NCBI GenBank assembly: GCA_022749755.1
Contig: CM040453.1
Span: forward strand, 9,384,102-9,448,101
Length of the DNA: 64,000 bases
Source of the DNA: Azadirachta indica
Taxonomy: Eukaryota > Streptophyta > Magnoliopsida > Sapindales > Meliaceae
Direction of reading: 5' to 3'
Below the pieces are notes generated by a model. It ran no database searches. It worked only from the letters and a program-made list of their open reading frames with translations, and had not been told where the DNA came from. The first letter of the stretch is position 1. Every line of letters begins with the position of its first letter. A program made the position numbers and the translations under genes. Below are positions 39,624-53,178 of this stretch, one piece after another.

Positions 39624-41612
39624 GCTTAATGAAGAGATTTTGGATCGTTTGTCGAGATTTTCAGACGTAATAAATATTCTTCCGTCGTTACGAAGAAATC
39701 TTTCGTCGTGATGAACAATTGTTTCGTTGTCATGAACAATTGTTTCGCCGCAAGGAAAAAATCTTCTGTCATAATGAATAATTGTTCAGTAAGCCGCATT
39801 GAAGACATTATCAGCCATGTTGATGATGTTTTCACGCTTAATGAAGAGATTTTGGATCGTTTGTCGAGATTTTCAGACGTAATAAATATTCTTCCGTCGT
39901 TAGGAAGAAATCTTTCGTCGTGATGAACAATTGTTTCGTCGTCATGAACAATTGTTTCGCCGCAAGGAAAAAATCTTCTGTCATAATGAATAATTGTTCA
40001 GTAAGCCGCATTGAAGACATTATCAGCCATGTTGATGATGTTTTCACGCTTAATGAAGAGATTTTGGATCGTTTGTCGAGATTTTCAGACGTAATAAATA
40101 TTCTTCCGTCGCTACGAAGAAATCTTTCGTCGTGATGAATAATTGTTTCGTTGTCATGAACAATTGTTTCGCCGCAAGGAAAAAATCTTCTGTCATAATG
40201 AATAATTGTTCAGTAAGCCGCATTGAAGACATTATCAGCCATGTTGATGATGTTTTCACGCTTAATGAAGAGATTTTGGATCGTTTGTCGAGATTTTCAG
40301 ACGTAATAAATATTCTTCCGTCGTTAGGAAGAAATCTTTCGTCGTGATGAACAATTGTTTCGTCGTCATGAACAATTGTTTCGCCGCAAGGAAAAAATCT
40401 TCTGTCATAATGAATAATTGTTCAGTAAGCCGCATTGAAGACATTATCAGCCATGTTGATGATGTTTTCACGCTTAATGAAGAGATTTTGGATCGTTTGT
40501 CGAGATTTTCAGACGTAATAAATATTCTTCCGTCGTTAGGAAGAAATCTTTCGTCGTGATGAACAATTGTTTCGTCGTGTCATGAACAATTGTTTCGCCG
40601 CAAGGAAAAAATCTTCTGTCATAATGAATAATTGTTCAGTAAGCCGCATTGAAGACATTATCAGCCATGTTGATGATGTTTTCACGCTTAATGAAGAGAT
40701 TTTGGATCGTTTGTCGAGATTTTCAGACGTAATAAATATTCTTCCGTCGTTAGGAAGAAATCTTTCGTCGTGATGAACAATTGTTTCGTTGTCATGAACA
40801 ATTGTTTCGCCGCAAGGAAAAAATCTTCTGTCATAATGAATAATTGTTCAGTAAGCCGCATTGAAGACATTATCAGCCATGTTGATGATGTTTTCACGCT
40901 TAATGAAGAGATTTTGGATCGTTTGTCGAGATTTTCAGACGTAATAAATATTCTTCCGTCGCTAGGAAGAAATCTTTCGTCGTGATGAACAATTGTTTCG
41001 TTGTCATGAACAATTGTTTCGCCGCAAGGAAAAAATCTTCTGTCATAATGAATAATTGTTCAGTAAGCCGCATTGAAGACATTATCAGCCATGTTGATGA
41101 TGTTTTCACGCTTAATGAAGAGATTTTGGATCGTTTGTCGAGATTTTCAGACGTAATAAATATTCTTCCGTCGTTACGAAGAAATCTTTCGTCGTGATGA
41201 ACAATTGTTTCGTTGTCATGAACAATTGTTTCGCCGCAAGGAAAAAATCTTCTGTCATAATGAATAATTGTTCAGTAAGCCGCATTGAAGACATTATCAG
41301 CCATGTTGATGATGTTTTCACGCTTAATGAAGAGATTTTGGATCGTTTGTCGAGATTTTCAGACGTAATAAGTATTCTTCCGTCGCTACGAAGAAATCTT
41401 TCGTCGTGATGAATAATTGTTTCGTTGTCATGAACAATTGTTTCGCCGAAAAAATCTTCTGTCATAATGAATAATTGTTCAGTAAGCCGCATTGAAGACA
41501 TTATCAGCCATGTTGACGATGTTTTCACGCTTAATGAAGAGATTTTGGATCGTTTGTCGAGATTTTCAGACGTAATAAATATTCTTCCGTCGTTAGGAAG
41601 AAATCTTTCGTC

Positions 41613-41803
41613 GTGATGAACAATTGTTTCGCCGCAAGGAAAAAATCTTCTGTCATAATGAATAATTGTTCAGTAAGCCGCATTGAAGACATTATCAGCC
41701 ATGTTGATGATGTTTTCACGCTTAATGAAGAGATTTTGGATCGTTTGTCGAGATTTTCAGACGTAATAAATATTCTTCCGTCGTTAGGAAGAAATCTTTC
41801 GTC
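41613..41803 (+). repeat. 191-bp short monomer
   Basis: It has the same one-sub-unit loss as at 37821. It lies directly after a monomer that has lost five bases (CGCCGAAAAAATC at 41446) and carries CATGTTGACGATG at 41510, so two unusual copies are adjacent. Confidence 0.95.
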
Positions 41804-43499
41804 GTGATGAACAATTGTTTCGTCGTCATGAACAATTGTTTCGCCGCAAGGAAAAAATCTTCTGTCATAATGAATAATTGTTCAGTAAGCCGCATTGAAG
41901 ACATTATCAGCCATGTTGATGATGTTTTCACGCTTAATGAAGAGATTTTGGATCGTTTGTCGAGATTTTCAGACGTAATAAATATTCTTCCGTCGTTACG
42001 AAGAAATCTTTCGTCGTGATGAACAATTGTTTCGTTGTCATGAACAATTGTTTCGCCGCAAGGAAAAAATCTTCTGTCATAATGAATAATTGTTCAGTAA
42101 GCCGCATTGAAGACATTATCAGCCATGTTGATGATGTTTTCACGCTTAATGAAGAGATTTTGGATCGTTTGTCGAGATTTTCAGACGTAATAAGTATTCT
42201 TCCGTCGTTAGGAAGAAATTTTTCGTCGTGATGAACAATTGTTTCGTCGTGATGAACAATTGTTTCGCCGCAAGGAAAAAATGTTCTGTCATAATGAATA
42301 ATTGTTCAGTAAGCCGCATTGAAGACATTATCAGCCATGTTGATGATGTTTTCACGCTTAATGAAGAGATTTTGGATCGTTTGTCGAGATTTTCAGACGT
42401 AATAAATATTCTTCCGTCGTTAGGAAGAAATCTTTCGTCGTGATGAACAATTGCTTCGTCGTGATGAACAATTGTTTCGCCGCAAGGAAAAAATCTTCTG
42501 TCATAATGAATAATTGTTCAGTAAGCCGCATTGAAGACATTATCAGCCATGTTGATGATGTTTTCACGCTTAATGAAGAGATTTTGGATCGTTTGTCGAG
42601 ATTTTCAGACGTAATAAATATTCTTCCGTCGCTACGAAGAAATCTTTCGTCGTGATGAATAATTGTTTCGTTGTCATGAACAATTGTTTCGCCGCAAGGA
42701 AAAAATCTTCTGTCATAATGAATAATTGTTCAGTAAGCCGCATTGAAGACATTATCAGCCATGTTGATGATGTTTTCACGCTTAATGAAGAGATTTTGGA
42801 TCGTTTGTCGAGATTTTCAGACGTAATAAATATTCTTCCGTCGTTAGGAAGAAATCTTTCGTCGTGATGAATAATTGTTTCGTTGTCATGAACAATTGTT
42901 TCGCCGCAAGGAAAAAATCTTCTGTCATAATGAATAATTGTTCAGTAAGCCGCATTGAAGACATTATCAGCCATGTTGATGATGTTTTCACGCTTAATGA
43001 AGAGATTTTGGATCGTTTGTCGAGATTTTCAGACGTAATAAATATTCTTCCGTCGTTACGAAGAAATCTTTCGTCGTGATGAATAATTGTTTCGTTGTCA
43101 TGAACAATTGTTTCGCCGCAAGGAAAAAATCTTCTGTCATAATGAATAATTGTTCAGTAAGCCGCATTGAAGACATTATCAGCCATGTTGATGATGTTTT
43201 CACGCTTAATGAAGAGATTTTGGATCGTTTGTCGAGATTTTCAGACGTAATAAATATTCTTCCGTCGTTAGGAAGAAATCTTTCGTCGTGATGAATAATT
43301 GTTTCGTTGTCATGAACAATTGTTTCGCCGCAAGGAAAAAATCTTCTGTCATAATGAATAATTGTTCAGTAAGCCGCATTGAAGACATTATCAGCCATGT
43401 TGATGATGTTTTCACGCTTAATGAAGAGATTTTGGATCGTTTGTCGAGATTTTCAGACGTAATAGGCATTCTTCCGTCGTTAGGAAGAAATCTTTCGTC

Positions 43500-43690
43500 G
43501 TGATGAACAATTGTTTCGCCGCAAGGAAAAAATCTTCTGTCATAATGAATAATTGTTCAGTAAGCCGCATTGAAGACATTATCAGCCATGTTGATGATGT
43601 TTTCACGCTTAATGAAGAGATTTTGGATCGTTTGTCGAGATTTTCAGACGTAATAAATATTCTTCCGTCGTTAGGAAGAAATCTTTCGTC
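43500..43690 (+). repeat. 191-bp short monomer
   Basis: One GAACAATTG sub-unit is absent. The upstream monomer has the private variant AATAGGCATTC at 43462 in place of AATAAATATTC. Flanking junctions are TTAGG. Confidence 0.95.
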
Positions 43691-46600
43691 GTGATGAATA
43701 ATTGTTTCGTTGTCATGAACAATTGTTTCGCCGCAAGGAAAAAATCTTCTGTCATAATGAATAATTGTTCAGTAAGCCGCATTGAAGACATTATCAGCCA
43801 TGTTGATGATGTTTTCACGCTTAATGAAGAGATTTTGGATCGTTTGTCGAGATTTTCAGACGTAATAAATATTCTTCCGTCGTTAGGAAGAAATCTTTCG
43901 TCGTGATGAACAATTGTTTCGTCGTCATGAACAATTGTTTCGCCGCAAGGAAAAAATCTTCTGTCATAATGAATAATTGTTCAGTAAGCCGCATTGAAGA
44001 CATTATCAGCCATGTTGATGATGTTTTCACGCTTAATGAAGAGATTTTGGATCGTTTGTCGAGATTTTCAGACGTAATAAATATTCTTCCGTCGTTAGGA
44101 AGAAATCTTTCGTCGTGATGAATAATTGTTTCGTCGTCATGAACAATTGTTTCGCCGCAAGGAAAAAATCTTCTGTCATAATGAATAATTGTTCAGTAAG
44201 CCGCATTGAAGACATTATCAGCCATGTTGATGATGTTTTCACGCTTAATGAAGAGATTTTGGATCGTTTGTCGAGATTTTCAGACGTAATAAATATTCTT
44301 CCGTCGTTAGGAAGAAATCTTTCGTCGTGATGAACAATTGTTTCGTTGTCATGAACAATTGTTTCGCCGCAAGGAAAAAATCTTCTGTCATAATGAATAA
44401 TTGTTCAGTAAGCCGCATTGAAGACATTATCAGCCATGTTGATGATGTTTTCACGCTTAATGAAGAGATTTTGGATCGTTTGTCGAGATTTTCAGACGTA
44501 ATAAATATTCTTCCGTCGTTAGGAAGAAATCTTTCGTCGTGATGAATAATTGTTTCGTCGTCATGAACAATTGTTTCGCCGCAAGGAAAAAATCTTCTGT
44601 CATAATGAATAATTGTTCAGTAAGCCGCATTGAAGACATTATCAGCCATGTTGATGATGTTTTCACGCTTAATGAAGAGATTTTGGATCGTTTGTCGAGA
44701 TTTTCAGACGTAATAAATATTCTTCCGTCGTTAGGAAGAAATCTTTCGTCGTGATGAATAATTGTTTCGTTGTCATGAACAATTGTTTCGCCGCAAGGAA
44801 AAAATCTTCTGTCATAATGAATAATTGTTCAGTAAGCCGCATTGAAGACATTATCAGCCATGTTGATGATGTTTTCACGCTTAATGAAGAGATTTTGGAT
44901 CGTTTGTCGAGATTTTCAGACGTAATAAATATTCTTCCGTCGTTACGAAGAAATCTTTCGTCGTGATGAACAATTGTTTCGTTGTCATGAACAATTGTTT
45001 CGCCGCAAGGAAAAAATCTTCTGTCATAATGAATAATTGTTCAGTAAGCCGCATTGAAGACATTATCAGCCATGTTGATGATGTTTTCACGCTTAATGAA
45101 GAGATTTTGGATCGTTTGTCGAGATTTTCAGACGTAATAAATATTCTTCCGTCGTACGAAGAAATCTTTCGTCGTGATGAACAATTGTTTCGTTGTCATG
45201 AACAATTGTTTCGCCGCAAGGAAAAAATCTTCTGTCATAATGAATAATTGTTCAGTAAGCCGCATTGAAGACATTATCAGCCATGTTGATGATGTTTTCA
45301 CGCTTAATGAAGAGATTTTGGATCGTTTGTCGAGATTTTCAGACGTAATAAATATTCTTCCGTCGTTAGGAAGAAATCTTTCGTCGTGATGAACAATTGC
45401 TTCGTCGTGATGAACAATTGTTTCGCCGCAAGGAAAAAATCTTCTGTCATAATGAATAATTGTTCAGTAAGCCGCATTGAAGACATTATCAGCCATGTTG
45501 ATGATGTTTTCACGCTTAATGAAGAGATTTTGGATCGTTTGTCGAGATTTTCAGACGTAATAAATATTCTTCCGTCGTTACGAAGAAATCTTTCGTCGTG
45601 ATGAACAATTGTTTCGTTGTCATGAACAATTGTTTCGCCGCAAGGAAAAAATCTTCTGTCATAATGAATAATTGTTCAGTAAGCCGCATTGAAGACATTA
45701 TCAGCCATGTTGATGATGTTTTCACGCTTAATGAAGAGATTTTGGATCGTTTGTCGAGATTTTCAGACGTAATAAATATTCTTCCGTCGCTACGAAGAAA
45801 TCTTTCGTCGTGATGAATAATTGTTTCGTTGTCATGAACAATTGTTTCGCCGCAAGGAAAAAATCTTCTGTCATAATGAATAATTGTTCAGTAAGCCGCA
45901 TTGAAGACATTATCAGCCATGTTGATGATGTTTTCACGCTTAATGAAGAGATTTTGGATCGTTTGTCGAGATTTTCAGACGTAATAAATATTCTTCCGTC
46001 GTTAGGAAGAAATCTTTCGTCGTGATGAACAATTGTTTCGTCGTCATGAACAATTGTTTCGCCGCAAGGAAAAAATCTTCTGTCATAATGAATAATTGTT
46101 CAGTAAGCCGCATTGAAGACATTATCAGCCATGTTGATGATGTTTTCACGCTTAATGAAGAGATTTTGGATCGTTTGTCGAGATTTTCAGACGTAATAAA
46201 TATTCTTCCGTCGTTAGGAAGAAATCTTTCGTCGTGATGAACAATTGTTTCGTCGTCATGAACAATTGTTTCGCCGCAAGGAAAAAATCTTCTGTCATAA
46301 TGAATAATTGTTCAGTAAGCCGCATTGAAGACATTATCAGCCATGTTGATGATGTTTTCACGCTTAATGAAGAGATTTTGGATCGTTTGTCGAGATTTTC
46401 AGACGTAATAAATATTCTTCCGTCGTTAGGAAGAAATCTTTCGTCGTGATGAACAATTGCTTCGTCGTGATGAACAATTGTTTCGCCGCAAGGAAAAAAT
46501 CTTCTGTCATAATGAATAATTGTTCAGTAAGCCGCATTGAAGACATTATCAGCCATGTTGATGATGTTTTCACGCTTAATGAAGAGATTTTGGATCGTTT

Positions 46601-48963
46601 GTCGAGATTTTCAGACGTAATAAATATTCTTCCGTCGCTACGAAGAAATCTTTCGTCGTGATGAATAATTGTTTCGTTGTCATGAACAATTGTTTCGCCG
46701 CAAGGAAAAAATCTTCTGTCATAATGAATAATTGTTCAGTAAGCCGCATTGAAGACATTATCAGCCATGTTGATGATGTTTTCACGCTTAATGAAGAGAT
46801 TTTGGATCGTTTGTCGAGATTTTCAGACGTAATAAATATTCTTCCGTCGTTACGAAGAAATCTTTCGTCGTGATGAACAATTGTTTCGTTGTCATGAACA
46901 ATTGTTTCGCCGCAAGGAAAAAATCTTCTGTCATAATGAATAATTGTTCAGTAAGCCGCATTGAAGACATTATCAGCCATGTTGATGATGTTTTCACGCT
47001 TAATGAAGAGATTTTGGATCGTTTGTCGAGATTTTCAGACGTAATAAATATTCTTCCGTCGTTAGGAAGAAATCTTTCGTCGTGATGAATAATTGTTTCG
47101 TGTCATGAACAATTGTTTCGCCGCAAGGAAAAAATCTTCTGTCATAATGAATAATTGTTCAGTAAGCCGCATTGAAGACATTATCAGCCATGTTGATGAT
47201 GTTTTCACGCTTAATGAAGAGATTTTGGATCGTTTGTCGAGATTTTCAGACGTAATAAATATTCTTCCGTCGTTACGAAGAAATCTTTCGTCGTGATGAA
47301 CAATTGTTTCGTCGTCATGAACAATTGTTTCGCCGCAAGGAAAAAATCTTCTGTCATAATGAATAATTGTTCAGTAAGCCGCATTGAAGACATTATCAGC
47401 CATGTTGATGATGTTTTCACGCTTAATGAAGAGATTTTGGATCGTTTGTCGAGATTTTCAGACGTAATAAATATTCTTCCGTCGTTAGGAAGAAATCTTT
47501 CGTCGTGATGAACAATTGTTTCGTCGTCATGAACAATTGTTTCGCCGCAAGGAAAAAATCTTCTGTCATAATGAATAATTGTTCAGTAAGCCGCATTGAA
47601 GACATTATCAGCCATGTTGATGATGTTTTCACGCTTAATGAAGAGATTTTGGATCGTTTGTCGAGATTTTCAGACGTAATAAATATTCTTCCGTCGTTAG
47701 GAAGAAATCTTTCGTCGTGATGAATAATTGTTTCGTCGTCATGAACAATTGTTTCGCCGCAAGGAAAAAATCTTCTGTCATAATGAATAATTGTTCAGTA
47801 AGCCGCATTGAAGACATTATCAGCCATGTTGATGATGTTTTCACGCTTAATGAAGAGATTTTGGATCGTTTGTCGAGATTTTCAGACGTAATAAATATTC
47901 TTCCGTCGTTAGGAAGAAATCTTTCGTCGTGATGAACAATTGTTTCGTCGTCATGAACAATTGTTTCGCCGCAAGGAAAAAATCTTCTGTCATAATGAAT
48001 AATTGTTCAGTAAGCCGCATTGAAGACATTATCAGCCATGTTGATGATGTTTTCACGCTTAATGAAGAGATTTTGGATCGTTTGTCGATATTTTCAGACG
48101 TAATAAATATTCTTCCGTCGCTACGAAGAAATCTTTCGTCGTGATGAACAATTGTTTCGTTGTCATGAACAATTGTTTCGCCGCAAGGAAAAAATCTTCT
48201 GTCATAATGAATAATTGTTCAGTAAGCCGCATTGAAGACATTATCAGCCATGTTGATGATGTTTTCACGCTTAATGAAGAGATTTTGGATCGTTTGTCGA
48301 GATTTTCAGACGTAATAAATATTCTTCCGTCGTTAGGAAGAAATCTTTCGTCGTGATGAACAATTGCTTCGTCGTGAAGAACAATTGTTTTGCCGCAAGG
48401 AAAAAATCTTCTGTCATAATGAATAATTGTTCAGTAAGCCGCATTGAAGACATTATCAGCCATGTTGATGATGTTTTCACGCTTAATGAAGAGATTTTGG
48501 ATCGTTTGTCGAGATTTTCAGACGTAATAAATATTCTTCCGTCGTTAGGAAGAAATCTTTCGTCGTGATGAATAATTGTTTCGTTGTCATGAACAATTGT
48601 TTCGCCGCAAGGAAAAAATCTTCTGTCATAATGAATAATTGTTCAGTAAGCCGCATTGAAGACATTATCAGCCATGTTGATGATGTTTTCACGCTTAATG
48701 AAGAGATTTTGGATCGTTTGTCGAGATTTTCAGACGTAATAAATATTCTTCCGTCGTTAGGAAGAAATCTTTCGTCGTGATGAACAATTGTTTCGTCGTC
48801 ATGAACAATTGTTTCGCCGCAAGGAAAAAATCTTCTGTCATAATGAATAATTGTTCAGTAAGCCGCATTGAAGACATTATCAGCCATGTTGATGATGTTT
48901 TCACGCTTAATGAAGAGATTTTGGAACGTTTATCGATATTTTCAGACGTAATAAATATTCTTC

Positions 48964-48996
48964 CGTCGCTACGAAGAAGTCGTTAGAAGAAATCTT
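48964..48996 (+). repeat. 13-bp gain at a monomer junction
   Basis: CTACGAAGAAG is followed by TCGTTAGAAGAAATC, so the junction is partly duplicated. This gain exactly explains why two matching blocks (47929 and 50062) are 2,133 bp apart rather than 2,120. Confidence 0.8.
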
Positions 48997-50697
48997 TCGT
49001 CGTGATGAACAATTGTTTCGTTGTCATGAACAATTGTTTCGCCGCAAGGAAAAAATCTTCTGTCATAATGAATAATTGTTCAGTAAGCCGCATTGAAGAC
49101 ATTATCAGCCATGTTGATGATGTTTTCACGCTTAATGAAGAGATTTTGGATCGTTTGTCGAGATTTTCAGACGTAATAAATATTCTTCCGTCGTTACGAA
49201 GAAATCTTTCGTCGTGATGAATAATTGTTTCGTTGTCATGAACAATTGTTTCGCCGCAAGGAAAAAATCTTCTGTCATAATGAATAATTGTTCAGTAAGC
49301 CGCATTGAAGACATTATCAGCCATGTTGATGATGTTTTCACGCTTAATGAAGAGATTTTGGATCGTTTGTCGAGATTTTCAGACGTAATAAATATTCTTC
49401 CGTCGTTAGGAAGAAATCTTTCGTCGTGATGAACAATTGTTTCGTCGTCATGAACAATTGTTTCGCCGCAAGGAAAAAATCTTCTGTCATAATGAATAAT
49501 TGTTCAGTAAGCCGCATTGAAGACATTATCAGCCATGTTGATGATGTTTTCACGCTTAATGAAGAGATTTTGGATCGTTTGTCGAGATTTTCAGACGTAA
49601 TAAATATTCTTCCGTCGTTAGGAAGAAATCTTTCGTCGTGATGAACAATTGTTTCGTCGTCATGAACAATTGTTTCGCCGCAAGGAAAAAATCTTCTGTC
49701 ATAATGAATAATTGTTCAGTAAGCCGCATTGAAGACATTATCAGCCATGTTGATGATGTTTTCACGCTTAATGAAGAGATTTTGGATCGTTTGTCGAGAT
49801 TTTCAGACGTAATAAATATTCTTCCGTCGCTACGAAGAAATCTTTCGTCGTGATGAATAATTGTTTCGTTGTCATGAACAATTGTTTCGCCGCAAGGAAA
49901 AAATCTTCTGTCATAATGAATAATTGTTCAGTAAGCCGCATTGAAGACATTATCAGCCATGTTGATGATGTTTTCACGCTTAATGAAGAGATTTTGGATC
50001 GTTTGTCGAGATTTTCAGACGTAATAAATATTCTTCCGTCGTTAGGAAGAAATCTTTCGTCGTGATGAACAATTGTTTCGTCGTCATGAACAATTGTTTC
50101 GCCGCAAGGAAAAAATCTTCTGTCATAATGAATAATTGTTCAGTAAGCCGCATTGAAGACATTATCAGCCATGTTGATGATGTTTTCACGCTTAATGAAG
50201 AGATTTTGGATCGTTTGTCGATATTTTCAGACGTAATAAATATTCTTCCGTCGCTACGAAGAAATCTTTCGTCGTGATGAACAATTGTTTCGTTGTCATG
50301 AACAATTGTTTCGCCGCAAGGAAAAAATCTTCTGTCATAATGAATAATTGTTCAGTAAGCCGCATTGAAGACATTATCAGCCATGTTGATGATGTTTTCA
50401 CGCTTAATGAAGAGATTTTGGATCGTTTGTCGAGATTTTCAGACGTAATAAATATTCTTCCGTCGTTAGGAAGAAATCTTTCGTCGTGATGAACAATTGC
50501 TTCGTCGTGATGAACAATTGTTTCGCCGCAAGGAAAAAATCTTCTGTCATAATGAATAATTGTTCAGTAAGCCGCATTGAAGACATTATCAGCCATGTTG
50601 ATGATGTTTTCACGCTTAATGAAGAGATTTTGGATCGTTTGTCGAGATTTTCAGACGTAATAAATATTCTTCCGTCGTTAGGAAGAAATCTTTCGTC

Positions 50698-50888
50698 GTG
50701 ATGAACAATTGTTTCGCCGCAAGGAAAAAATCTTCTGTCATAATGAATAATTGTTCAGTAAGCCGCATTGAAGACATTATCAGCCATGTTGATGATGTTT
50801 TCACGCTTAATGAAGAGATTTTGGATCGTTTGTCGAGATTTTCAGACGTAATAAATATTCTTCCGTCGCTACGAAGAAATCTTTCGTC
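50698..50888 (+). repeat. 191-bp short monomer
   Basis: One sub-unit is lost. It follows a GCTTCGTCGTGATG-type monomer (50486) and is followed by a CTACG junction. Another short monomer comes one full copy later, at 51101. Confidence 0.95.
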
Positions 50889-51100
50889 GTGATGAATAAT
50901 TGTTTCGTTGTCATGAACAATTGTTTCGCCGCAAGGAAAAAATCTTCTGTCATAATGAATAATTGTTCAGTAAGCCGCATTGAAGACATTATCAGCCATG
51001 TTGATGATGTTTTCACGCTTAATGAAGAGATTTTGGATCGTTTGTCGAGATTTTCAGACGTAATAAATATTCTTCCGTCGTTAGGAAGAAATCTTTCGTC

Positions 51101-51291
51101 GTGATGAACAATTGTTTCGCCGCAAGGAAAAAATCTTCTGTCATAATGAATAATTGTTCAGTAAGCCGCATTGAAGACATTATCAGCTTTGTTGATGATG
51201 TTTTCACACTTAATGAAGAGATTTTGGGTCGTTTGTCGAGATTTTCAGGCGTAATAAATATTATTCCGTCGTTAGGAAGAAATCTTTCGTC
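51101..51291 (+). repeat. 191-bp short monomer diverged by substitutions
   Basis: Besides the 21-bp loss it carries several substitutions found in few or no other copies: CAGCTTTGTTG for CAGCCATGTTG, TTCACACTTAATG for TTCACGCTTAATG, TTGGGTCGT for TTGGATCGT, CAGGCGTAATA for CAGACGTAATA and ATTATTCCG for ATTCTTCCG. The next copy starts GATGAAGAATTG. It contains no spurious indels, so it looks like genuine divergence, unlike the 25.6-31.1 kb segment. Confidence 0.9.
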
Positions 51292-52987
51292 GTGATGAAG
51301 AATTGTTTCGTTGTCATGAACAATTGTTTCGCCGCAAGGAAAAAATCTTCTGTCATAATGAATAATTGTTCAGTAAGCCGCATTGAAGACATTATCAGCC
51401 ATGTTGATGATGTTTTCACGCTTAATGAAGAGATTTTGGATCGTTTGTCGAGATTTTCAGACGTAATAAATATTCTTCCGTCGTTAGGAAGAAATCTTTC
51501 GTCGTGATGAATAATTGTTTCGTTGTCATGAACAATTGTTTCGCCGCAAGGAAAAAATCTTCTGTCATAATGAATAATTGTTCAGTAAGCCGCATTGAAG
51601 ACATTATCAGCCATGTTGATGATGTTTTCACGCTTAATGAAGAGATTTTGGATCGTTTGTCGAGATTTTCAGACGTAATAAATATTCTTCCGTCGTTAGG
51701 AAGAAATCTTTCGTCGTGATGAACAATTGTTTCGTCGTCATGAACAATTGTTTCGCCGCAAGGAAAAAATCTTCTGTCATAATGAATAATTGTTCAGTAA
51801 GCCGCATTGAAGACATTATCAGCCATGTTGATGATGTTTTCACGCTTAATGAAGAGATTTTGGATCGTTTGTCGAGATTTTCAGACGTAATAAATATTCT
51901 TCCGTCGTTACGAAGAAATCTTTCGTCGTGATGAACAATTGTTTCGTTGTCATGAACAATTGTTTCGCCGCAAGGAAAAAATCTTCTGTCATAATGAATA
52001 ATTGTTCAGTAAGCCGCATTGAAGACATTATCAGCCATGTTGATGATGTTTTCACGCTTAATGAAGAGATTTTGGATCGTTTGTCGAGATTTTCAGACGT
52101 AATAAATATTCTTCCGTCGTTACGAAGAAATCTTTCGTCGTGATGAATAATTGTTTCGTCGTCATGAACAATTGTTTCGCCGCAAGGAAAAAATCTTCTG
52201 TCATAATGAATAATTGTTCAGTAAGCCGCATTGAAGACATTATCAGCCATGTTGATGATGTTTTCACGCTTAATGAAGAGATTTTGGATCGTTTGTCGAG
52301 ATTTTCAGACGTAATAAATATTCTTCCGTCGTTAGGAAGAAATCTTTCGTCGTGATGAATAATTGTTTCGTTGTCATGAACAATTGTTTCGCCGCAAGGA
52401 AAAAATCTTCTGTCATAATGAATAATTGTTCAGTAAGCCGCATTGAAGACATTATCAGCCATGTTGATGATGTTTTCACGCTTAATGAAGAGATTTTGGA
52501 TCGTTTGTCGAGATTTTCAGACGTAATAAATATTCTTCCGTCGTTAGGAAGAAATCTTTCGTCGTGATGAACAATTGCTTCGTCGTGATGAACAATTGTT
52601 TCGCCGCAAGGAAAAAATCTTCTGTCATAATGAATAATTGTTCAGTAAGCCGCATTGAAGACATTATCAGCCATGTTGATGATGTTTTCACGCTTAATGA
52701 AGAGATTTTGGATCGTTTGTCGAGATTTTCAGACGTAATAAATATTCTTCCGTCGCTACGAAGAAATCTTTCGTCGTGATGAATAATTGTTTCGTTGTCA
52801 TGAACAATTGTTTCGCCGCAAGGAAAAAATCTTCTGTCATAATGAATAATTGTTCAGTAAGCCGCATTGAAGACATTATCAGCCATGTTGATGATGTTTT
52901 CACGCTTAATGAAGAGATTTTGGATCGTTTGTCGAGATTTTCAGACGTAATAAATATTCTTCCGTCGTTAGGAAGAAATCTTTCGTC

Positions 52988-53178
52988 GTGATGAACAATT
53001 GTTTCGCCGCAAGGAAAAAATCTTCTGTCATAATGAATAATTGTTCAGTAAGCCGCATTGAAGACATTATCAGCCATGTTGATGATGTTTTCACGCTTAA
53101 TGAAGAGATTTTGGATCGTTTGTCGAGATTTTCAGACGTAATAAATATTCTTCCGTCGCTACGAAGAAATCTTTCGTC
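52988..53178 (+). repeat. 191-bp short monomer
   Basis: One sub-unit is lost. It is flanked upstream by an AATAATTGTTTCGTTG copy with a TTAGG junction and downstream by CTACG plus AATAATTG. The short monomer at 50698 has the same downstream flank, so the two may be copies of one event. Confidence 0.95.
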
